Both the position numbers and the translations under genes were made by a program. Positions 5,631 to 10,311 of a stretch of 10,311 bases of DNA are shown here, piece after piece. Origin of the DNA: Chloroflexota bacterium (GTDB lineage: Bacteria > Chloroflexota > Dormibacteria > Dormibacterales > Dormibacteraceae); the NCBI GenBank assembly GCA_005880175.1, contig VBJR01000069.1:1-10311 (forward strand), written 5' to 3'. The notes under the pieces were generated by a model that saw only the letters and a list, made by a program, of their open reading frames with translations, had not been told where the DNA came from and ran no database searches. Position 1 is the stretch's first letter; every line of letters starts with the position of its first letter.

Positions 5631-7425
5631 CGGCACGGCCCGGCCGCAGCCGGACCATCGTGCCGGGCGCGCGCTCGCGGAGCGGGTGTGCGGCGTGTGC
5701 CGCCGACCGGCGCTCCGCGGGCGCCGTCTCGTAGAGGGTCGTCCGCATCCGCGGCGTCCGCCCCATCGACCGGATCAGCTCCTCCATCGCCGCCGGCGGC
5801 ATCTCCTGGCCGTGCGAGGCGCCGGCCGACCGGCTGATCGACTCGTTCATCAGCGTCCCGCCGAGGTCGTTGCAGCCGGCCCGCAGGCACGCCCGCGCGC
5901 CCTCGACGCCGAGCTTGACCCAGGACACCTGGATGTTGTCCACGAGGCCCTGCAGCGCCAGGCGGGGGACCGCGTGCATCAGCAGGACCTCGTCCCACGT
6001 CGGCCCGGGCCGGCCCTCGCCGCGCAGGACGACCTCCAGGTGGTTTGCCCAGTGCGCCGGGCCGTCCACGTGGCCGAACATGATCGTCGCGTTGGAGCGG
6101 AGGCCGGCCGCGGCGGCCGCCTCCTGCACCCGCACCCACTCGGCCGTCGTGACCTTGTCCGGGCAGATGATCGCCCGGACGTCGTCGTCCAGCACCTCGG
6201 CGGCCGTGCCCGGGAGCGACGACAGGCCGGCATCGCGGAGCCGGGCCGTGAACTCCTCGACGCTCAGGCCCAGCGTCGCCGCGCCCTGGAAGATCTCCAG
6301 CGGCGAGAACGCGTGGACGTGCAGGTCGGGCAGCTCGGCCTTGATGGCAGCGCAGACGTCCAGGTAGAACTGGCCGGTGAAGTCGGGGTGGATGCCGCCC
6401 TGCATGCACACCTCGGTCCCGCCTCGCTCCCACGCCTCGCGGGACCGGTCCACCACCTCGTCGATCGTCATGAGGTACGGCTGGCCGCGCAGGTTCAGGG
6501 ACAGCGGGCCCTTGGAGAAGGCGCAGAACCGGCACCGGTAGGTGCAGACGTTCGTGTACTGGATGTTGCGGGTGACGACGTACGTCACCGTGTCGCCGCT
6601 GACCCGCGCCCTGACCGCGTCGGCGGCGTCGCACACGGCGTCCACCTCGTCGCCGCGGGCGCGGAACAGCAGCTCCACCTCGTCCCGGTTCGGCCGTTCG
6701 CCGGAGACGGCGCGTTCGAGCGCCCGCGCGAGCTCCGGGCGGACGCCGCGCGTGAGCTCGTCGGCCGAGTGCCGGCGGCCCGGGGCGCGGGCGGGCGGGT
6801 GCTCGCCGCCGCTGGCCCACGGCGTCCGGGGCCGGAGCAGGCCCTGGCCGTCCATCTGGTCGCGGAGCGACCGGGGGAGCCCGGCCGCGCCGGACGGGGC
6901 GAGCGCCGGCCGCTCGGCCAGCTGGGCGCCGGCGGCCGCGGCGGCCTGGACCAGCGCGTCGCGCCGGGCCCGCGCCGCGGCCGCGTCGGGCGCCGCCCCG
7001 CCGTGGCCGAGGTCGTCCGCGCCGGCCGCGATCAGGGCTGCCGCCCGGGCGGCGTCGGCGGCCTCGCCCCCGATCCGGGTGCCGGGCGGCAGCAGCGCGC
7101 GCAGGTGGCGGATGGCCGCGCCGACCGCGGCGACGTCGTCGCCCAGCACGGTCACCAGCGGGTACCCGGCCAGGGCAGGCACGCCGTCGAGCGCCAGCGC
7201 GACCGCGGCCTCGACGGCCGCCGCCGACGGCTCGCCGTTGGGCTGGAGCGTGTACGCCGTGTGGGGTGGGTCGTCGACCGCCGCCGCGCGCAGCGGCACG
7301 AGGCCCAGATCCGCCGCCGCCGCCGCGAGCTCCGGCGCACAGATCACGCCGGTGACCCCGGCCGCGGCTGCCAGCGACAGCTCGTCCGCGGTGTCACAGC
7401 GAGCCGCCTGGCCAAAGGTGATCAC
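5617..7425 (-). CDS. cofH: CofH-type FO synthase subunit (radical SAM) with a degenerate CofG-like N-terminal region
   Basis: This encodes 602 residues from GTG 7425 to TGA 5617-5619. Residues about 226-575 are CofH: RNIQYTNVC, the radical SAM cluster C294-x3-C298-x2-C301 (CTYRCRFC), EVCMQGGIHPDF, LHVHAFSPLEI, LPGTAAEVLDD, MFGHVD, NIQVSWVKLG and CNDLGGTLMNESISR. CofH joins a tyrosine-derived 4-hydroxybenzyl group to 5-amino-6-ribitylaminouracil, the step before CofG closes the deazaflavin ring of F420. Two oddities are visible. The 225-residue front looks like the end of a CofG domain (LIAAGADDLG, AQLAERPAL, then GLLRPRTPW) but has no CxxxCxxC, and residues 1-105 match nothing I know. Also, HLEVVLRGE runs straight into GRPGPTWDEV: about 28 residues, including the conserved TGGFTEFVPLPFVH segment, are absent in frame. 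A complete FbiC/CofGH would be about 800 residues. Activity is therefore doubtful unless the sequence is in error, and a separate CofG would be needed. Confidence 0.85.
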   Translation of the reverse strand: MITFGQAARCDTADELSLAAAAGVTGVICAPELAAAAADLGLVPLRAAAVDDPPHTAYTLQPNGEPSAAAVEAAVALALDGVPALAGYPLVTVLGDDVAAVGAAIRHLRALLPPGTRIGGEAADAARAAALIAAGADDLGHGGAAPDAAAARARRDALVQAAAAAGAQLAERPALAPSGAAGLPRSLRDQMDGQGLLRPRTPWASGGEHPPARAPGRRHSADELTRGVRPELARALERAVSGERPNRDEVELLFRARGDEVDAVCDAADAVRARVSGDTVTYVVTRNIQYTNVCTYRCRFCAFSKGPLSLNLRGQPYLMTIDEVVDRSREAWERGGTEVCMQGGIHPDFTGQFYLDVCAAIKAELPDLHVHAFSPLEIFQGAATLGLSVEEFTARLRDAGLSSLPGTAAEVLDDDVRAIICPDKVTTAEWVRVQEAAAAAGLRSNATIMFGHVDGPAHWANHLEVVLRGEGRPGPTWDEVLLMHAVPRLALQGLVDNIQVSWVKLGVEGARACLRAGCNDLGGTLMNESISRSAGASHGQEMPPAAMEELIRSMGRTPRMRTTLYETAPAERRSAAHAAHPLRERAPGTMVRLRPGRAASGG

Positions 7426-7431
7426 CTGGCC

Positions 7432-7437
7432 ATGGTA
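7432..7437 (-). promoter_or_regulatory. Possible -10 box of the cofH gene (leaderless)
   Basis: TACCAT on the minus strand ends 6 nt before GTG 7425, inside the 25-base gap after the nucleoside phosphorylase-like gene. An ATG overlapping this box (7433) opens only a three-codon frame and is not the start. The box suggests that cofH can be transcribed on its own as well as by read-through. Confidence 0.4.
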
Positions 7438-7450
7438 ACGACGGTCCGGG

Positions 7451-8227
7451 TCAGGCCATTCCGGCGGCGCAGGCCAGGACCGCGTCCGCCGCGGTCACCA
7501 GCGCCCCGTGGTAGCGCTCGTCGTCGAAGCCGGGCCGCCACTCCTCGTGCCACAGCTCGTCCGAGATGGCCACGATCAGCGCGGCCCGGACGCCGCGGAC
7601 GCGGGCGACCGCGAACATCGCGGCGGCCTCCATCTCGACGGCCAGCACCCCGGCCTCCCGGTGGCGCTGGATCGCGCCGACGGTCTCGCGGTACGGCGCG
7701 TCGATCGTCCAGACCCGGCCCCGGAGCGGGCGCAGGCCGCGGTCGGCGGCGCGGGCGGCGAGGCGGTCGCTCAGCCCGGGGTCCGCCGCCACCACCTCGC
7801 CGGCCGGCAAATAGTGGTGCGACGTGCCGTCCTCGCGCTCGGCCCCCGTGACGATCACCGTGCTGCCGATGGGCAGGTCGTCGCGCAGGCTGCCGGCGGA
7901 GCCGACGACCAGGACGTCGCGGACCCCGCGGGCGACGGCCGCCTCCAGGGCCAGGGCGGCCGCCGGGGCGCCGATCATCATGCGGACGGCCGCGACCGGC
8001 ACGTCGCCGATGGCGCCGGCCGTGGGCATGACGCCGGGGCCCCCGTGGACGGCGTCGAGGAGGCCGCACCCGGCGCGGAGGCGGTGCCACGACTCCGGCT
8101 GGAACGTCGCCACGAGCGTGGGCGGCAGCCGCCACTCGTCCTCGCTCAGGCCGAGCCGCTCCCGGAGCGTCTCGGTGTTCCGGCCGGGGGTGATGTACGG
8201 GGCGGACGGGTCCCACGACCAGCTCAC
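7451..8227 (-). CDS. Nucleoside phosphorylase / nucleosidase family protein (PNP_UDP_1)
   Basis: This encodes 258 residues from GTG 8227 to TGA 7451-7453; ATG 8245 would add six. Such enzymes split the N-glycosidic bond of nucleosides, using phosphate (phosphorylases) or water (MTA/SAH and futalosine nucleosidases). Family marks are DVLVVGSAGSL (glycine-rich phosphate-site strand), the loop REDGTSHHYLP resembling the uridine-phosphorylase substrate region, AVEMEAAAMFAVARVRGV (ribose-binding E-M-E) and the catalytic Asp in AISDEL. An early PSAPYITPG also fits. Uridine phosphorylase-like is the nearest guess, but specificity cannot be read from motifs. GTG 8227 is preferred because a -10 box sits 8 nt upstream, whereas ATG 8245 abuts the divergent gene and has no box. 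It is the first of two minus-strand genes, 25 bases ahead of cofH, and no pathway link to F420 is evident. Confidence 0.8.
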   Translation of the reverse strand: MSWSWDPSAPYITPGRNTETLRERLGLSEDEWRLPPTLVATFQPESWHRLRAGCGLLDAVHGGPGVMPTAGAIGDVPVAAVRMMIGAPAAALALEAAVARGVRDVLVVGSAGSLRDDLPIGSTVIVTGAEREDGTSHHYLPAGEVVAADPGLSDRLAARAADRGLRPLRGRVWTIDAPYRETVGAIQRHREAGVLAVEMEAAAMFAVARVRGVRAALIVAISDELWHEEWRPGFDDERYHGALVTAADAVLACAAGMA

Positions 8228-8235
8228 GGCGAGAG

Positions 8236-8241
8236 AAACTA
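8236..8241 (-). promoter_or_regulatory. -10 box of the nucleoside phosphorylase-like gene
   Basis: On the minus strand TAGTTT ends 8 nt before GTG 8227. It overlaps by two bases the box for the divergent DUF1707 gene, so only one of the two promoters can be occupied at a time. Confidence 0.42.
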
Positions 8242-8245
8242 GCAT
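8240..8245 (+). promoter_or_regulatory. -10 box of the DUF1707 gene
   Basis: TAGCAT ends 6 nt before ATG 8252, which favours ATG 8252 over GTG 8246 because GTG 8246 directly abuts the box. It overlaps the opposing -10 box of the minus-strand gene. Confidence 0.42.
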
Positions 8246-8251
8246 GTGCGC

Positions 8252-8890
8252 ATGGCCGACGAGCAGCCGCCGCCCATCCTGGCCTCGGACGCGGAGCGCG
8301 AGCGGACCAGCGAGGTGCTGCGGCAGGCGTCGGTCGAGGGCCGGCTGACGCTGGACGAGTTCTCGCAGCGGGTCGAGCAGGCACTGGCGGCCCGGACGCG
8401 CGACGAGCTCCAGTCGGTGACCCGCGACCTGCCCGCCGTCGCGCCGACGCGCGTGTTCCAGCCCACCCTGCCCACGCAGGCGGCCGTGGTTCGGCCGCCG
8501 GTGCGGACGTCCGTCTCGGTCATGGGCAACGTCGAGCGCAAGGGCTTCTGGCGCGTGGACGAGGAGTCGGCGGCCGTGTCGGTCATGGGCGCGTGCAAGC
8601 TGGACCTCCGGGGCGCGGCCATCTCGGCGCCCGTCACCACGATCAACGCGTACGCGGTGATGGGCGCCGTGGACGTGATCGTGCCGTTCGGCGTCGAGGT
8701 CGAGCTGGAAGGGATCGCGATCATGGGCAGCAAGGAGGCGAAGCTCAAAGGCCCGCCGCCGGCCCCGGGCGCGCCGGTGGTGCGCGTCAACGCGTTCGCC
8801 CTGATGGGCTCCGTCATCGTGCGGGACAGCCCGCGCCTCGGCGAGCGGATTCGCAAGGCGATCGAGGACCGGCTGAGCGGCGAGCCGTAG
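8252..8890 (+). CDS. DUF1707 domain protein with LiaF-like C-terminal domain
   Basis: This encodes 212 residues from ATG 8252 to TAG 8888-8890. Residues about 11-61 are a DUF1707/SHOCT-like helical module (ASDAERERTSEVLRQASVEG, RLTLDEFSQRVEQALAARTRDEL). Such modules are widespread in Actinobacteria, usually at the N-terminus of small envelope-related proteins. After a Pro-rich linker, residues about 87-190 repeat a beta-strand pattern with the signature V-x-V-M-G or A-x-M-G (VSVMGNVERKG, VSVMGACKLDLRGA, AYAVMGAVDVIVPFGV, IAIMGSKE, AFALMGSVIV). This resembles the C-terminal domain of LiaF/YvqF proteins of the cell-wall antibiotic response. No membrane helix is evident, so it is probably cytoplasmic. 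It is likely co-transcribed with the next gene, which starts 6 bases after this stop. The function is probably regulatory, in envelope stress, and is inferred from the family. Confidence 0.8.
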   Translation: MADEQPPPILASDAERERTSEVLRQASVEGRLTLDEFSQRVEQALAARTRDELQSVTRDLPAVAPTRVFQPTLPTQAAVVRPPVRTSVSVMGNVERKGFWRVDEESAAVSVMGACKLDLRGAAISAPVTTINAYAVMGAVDVIVPFGVEVELEGIAIMGSKEAKLKGPPPAPGAPVVRVNAFALMGSVIVRDSPRLGERIRKAIEDRLSGEP

Positions 8891-8896
8891 CCGCGG

Positions 8897-9523
8897 GTGC
8901 TGACCCCTCTCACCGGGATCCTGTGGCGGCTCCTGGCGCGGATGCGGCTCTGCCTGGCCGGCGTCGACGACGCCGAGGTGGGCCGGCTCCTGGTCCGGCG
9001 CCTGCGCTGGATGGTCGTGTTCGGCGGCCTGGCCGCGGGCTGCGTCGTGCTCGCCGCCACCACCGCCACCGAGACGGTGGCCGCGCCGTCACCGGTGATG
9101 GCCGCGATGCGGACGGACCTCCAGATGGGCGCGTACATCGCGGCGGGCGTCCTGGCCCTGCCGGTGGTCGCGGTGTGGCGCTACGCGCAGGCGATCGTGC
9201 GGCGGGCGCTGCGGGACCGGGCCGCGGTGCCCCAGGTGTGCCGGGGGACCGCGCTGCGGGTCGTCCCGGCCGCCGAGGGCGGCTGGCCGATGCTGCTCAG
9301 GCGCGAGGACGGACGCCGGTTCTGGGTCACGGGCAGCGCGAAGGTGCTGGCGCCGGTGCGGAGCCGAATGGGCCGGGCGGGACCGGGGTTCCGGGTGACG
9401 GTCACGGTGCAGTACTACCGCCGCTCCCGGGTGGTGAAGGAGATCCGGGGCATGGCGGTGGAGGCGCTGTCGGTGGCGTGGTCGCCGGCGCTGGAAGCGG
9501 GCGCGGAGCCGGCGACTCCGTAA
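8897..9523 (+). CDS. Unknown two-helix membrane protein, coupled to the DUF1707 gene
   Basis: This encodes 208 residues from GTG 8897, 6 bases after the previous stop, which suggests translational coupling; no ribosome site is visible. A basic amphipathic N-terminus (about 1-37) is followed by helices near 38-55 (WMVVFGGLAAGCVVLAATT) and 77-95 (MGAYIAAGVLALPVVAVW). A soluble C-terminal half of about 110 residues follows, with alternating polar and hydrophobic strands: VPQVCRGTALRVVP, GWPMLLRREDGRRFWVTGSAKV, FRVTVTVQYYRRSRVVKEI. The pattern suggests a small beta-rich cytoplasmic domain. I recognise no family. Codon use matches its neighbours and the frame looks whole. As partner of a LiaF-like protein it may act in envelope stress sensing, but that is only context. 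Confidence 0.68.
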   Translation: MLTPLTGILWRLLARMRLCLAGVDDAEVGRLLVRRLRWMVVFGGLAAGCVVLAATTATETVAAPSPVMAAMRTDLQMGAYIAAGVLALPVVAVWRYAQAIVRRALRDRAAVPQVCRGTALRVVPAAEGGWPMLLRREDGRRFWVTGSAKVLAPVRSRMGRAGPGFRVTVTVQYYRRSRVVKEIRGMAVEALSVAWSPALEAGAEPATP

Positions 9524-9562
9524 GGGATGGGGCTGCCGGCCTGGGCGTCGGCCGTCGACGCG

Positions 9563-9608
9563 TGCCTACCCTCCGGCTCAGACGCTCCCTTCGCCATGGA
9601 GGTAGGCA
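9563..9608. repeat. Inverted repeat 1 of the convergent spacer
   Basis: TGCCTACC (9563-9570) pairs exactly with GGTAGGCA (9601-9608). The stem continues past a one-base bulge with TCC/GGA, enclosing about 23 bases. It is the first of three inverted repeats in the spacer and starts 39 bases after the stop of the two-helix protein. Confidence 0.5.
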
Positions 9609-9624
9609 ATGCCGCCGACACCCC

Positions 9625-9668
9625 GGCACCCATCGTCCAGGTCGCGGCCGACCTGGACGATGGGTGCC
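9625..9668 (+). terminator. Perfect 20-bp inverted repeat, probable bidirectional terminator
   Basis: The 20 bases from 9625 to 9644 (GGCACCCATCGTCCAGGTCG) are the exact reverse complement of 9649-9668, around a 4-base loop. It lies between the converging ends of the two-helix protein gene and ctaD, where a transcript block for both strands is expected. No T-tract follows on either side, so factor-dependent termination or another role, such as a protein-binding palindrome, remains possible. Confidence 0.6.
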
Positions 9669-9708
9669 TGCCGGCTGGCGCGACCAGCACGCCGGGTGAC
9701 CGTCGAAT

Positions 9709-9758
9709 TGGCGCCAAATGGACGATTCCCCGGTGATCGAATCGGGGGTTTGGCGCCA
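9709..9758. repeat. Inverted repeat 3, built from two copies of a TTGGCGCCA palindrome
   Basis: TGGCGCCAAA (9709-9718) pairs with TTTGGCGCCA (9749-9758). Inside, CGATTC (9723-9728) pairs with GAATCG (9739-9744), leaving a 10-base loop. Each outer arm contains the self-complementary GGCGCC, so each could also be a separate dyad for a DNA-binding protein. It ends 21 bases before the ctaD stop. Confidence 0.5.
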
Positions 9759-9779
9759 GAGCGCCCCATCCCCAGGGCT

Positions 9780-10311
9780 TTACCGCGCCGCCGGTTCCGG
9801 TTCCCGGGCCGCGTGGCGGTCGCCGCGGAGGTCGCGGAGCGGCATGAACGAGCGCACCGGCGGGACCCGGTCGAAGTTGTACGGCGGCGGGGGCGAGCTC
9901 GTCGCCCACTCCAGCGTGTTGCCCTCCCACGGGTCGTCGCCGGCGACCTCGCCGCTCCGCCAGCTCACCACCAGGTTGATCAGGAAGACCAGGACCGACA
10001 GCGCGACCAGGAACGACGCCACCGTGATGAACGCGTTCGTGGCGCCCCAGCCCTCCTCGCCGAACCCGCCCGGGTACGTGTAGATGCGGCGCGGCATCCC
10101 CTCCAGGCCGAGCGTGTGCATGACCAGGAACGTGGCGTTGAAGCCGACGAACACCGTCCAGAAGTGCCACTCGCCCAGCGTCTCGTTGAGCTTGCGGCCG
10201 GTGATCTTCGGGAACCAGTAGTAGATGCCGGCGAAGATCGTCATCACGCTGCCGCCGAACAGCACGTAGTGCAGGTGGGCGACCACGTAGTAGGACTGGT
10301 GGAGCTGGGTG
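9780..10311 (-). CDS. ctaD: Cytochrome c oxidase subunit I, C-terminal part
   Basis: The frame is open from the window edge to TAA (9780-9782), giving about 176 residues without the N-terminus. TQLHQSYYVVAHLHYVLFGG contains the HxH pair that ligates hemes a3 and a. MTIFAGIYYWFPKITGR is the next helix, then EWHFWTVFVGFNATFLVMH and the ending YPGGFGEEGW, GDDPWEGNTLEW and SSPPPPYNF typical of actinobacterial aa3/caa3 subunit I. The subunit spans the cytoplasmic membrane and carries the heme-copper centre that reduces oxygen and pumps protons. The last 40 or so residues are a cytoplasmic tail rich in Pro, Arg and acidic residues. A ctaG copy at the other end of the window would serve this oxidase if functional. 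Confidence 0.95.
   Translation of the reverse strand, partial: TQLHQSYYVVAHLHYVLFGGSVMTIFAGIYYWFPKITGRKLNETLGEWHFWTVFVGFNATFLVMHTLGLEGMPRRIYTYPGGFGEEGWGATNAFITVASFLVALSVLVFLINLVVSWRSGEVAGDDPWEGNTLEWATSSPPPPYNFDRVPPVRSFMPLRDLRGDRHAAREPEPAAR

Noticed and set aside
5617..7425. Menaquinone futalosine-pathway radical SAM enzyme (MqnC/MqnE), suggested by the neighbouring nucleosidase
   Set aside because: The motifs CTYRCRFCAF, EVCMQGGIHPDF, HVHAFSPLEI and CNDLGGTLMNE fit CofH specifically, and no other mqn genes are present.
5686..7851. Long plus-strand open frame of 721 residues opposite cofH
   Set aside because: Low-complexity Arg/Gly/Ala/Gln translation with no motifs. The minus strand has unmistakable CofH motifs.
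9708..9758. tRNA-like 3' end (GATCGAATC followed by GGCGCCA)
   Set aside because: The matching acceptor half is only about 50 bases away and there are no D or anticodon arms. It is better explained as an inverted repeat.
1..10311. CRISPR arrays, insertion sequences, prophage or defence genes
   Set aside because: No spaced direct repeats, transposase motifs, integrase genes or nuclease/toxin families are visible anywhere in the window.

Overview
The window is very GC-rich, with a strong G/C bias at third codon positions. It carries families typical of Actinobacteria: a MarP-type CvpA-trypsin membrane protease, an F420-pathway CofH (FO synthase), a DUF1707 protein, and caa3-type CtaG plus CtaD. 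The mix suggests a deep-branching actinobacterium, possibly class Thermoleophilia; that placement is inference from gene content only.

Layout, left to right. (1) Plus strand: the 3' end of a solute-binding protein, then a cytochrome-oxidase-assembly block with ctaG (disrupted), an unknown four-helix membrane protein, and a large polytopic membrane protein. (2) A 582-base gene-free stretch (3236-3817). Its second half is AT-richer than the genes and folds on the plus strand into several strong stems, three capped by GNRA tetraloops; it is a candidate structured RNA that I cannot assign to a known class. (3) A tiny Trm112-like protein, a perfect 13-bp hairpin, and a degenerate tectonin-repeat fragment. 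(4) A MarP-like protease (minus) diverging from a 55-residue membrane protein (plus). (5) Two minus-strand genes: a nucleoside phosphorylase-family protein and a CofH-type radical SAM enzyme with a degenerate CofG-like front end. (6) A plus-strand pair: a DUF1707/LiaF-like protein and an unknown two-helix protein. (7) A 256-base convergent spacer holding three inverted repeats in a row. (8) The C-terminal part of CtaD, cytochrome oxidase subunit I (minus).

Two themes stand out. First, most gene starts that open a transcription unit lack a Shine-Dalgarno sequence and have a TANNNT-like -10 box ending 6-8 nt before the start codon, the pattern of leaderless mRNAs. This also argues that the MarP-like gene starts at an ATC codon. 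Second, two otherwise well-conserved genes (ctaG and cofH) lack an internal block of conserved residues, out of frame in ctaG and in frame in cofH. That suggests either real decay or small deletions introduced during assembly.

Functionally, CtaG and CtaD belong to aa3/caa3 oxidase biogenesis and respiration, CofH to deazaflavin F420 synthesis, and MarP and the DUF1707/LiaF-like protein to envelope stress. The remaining genes have no assignable function.
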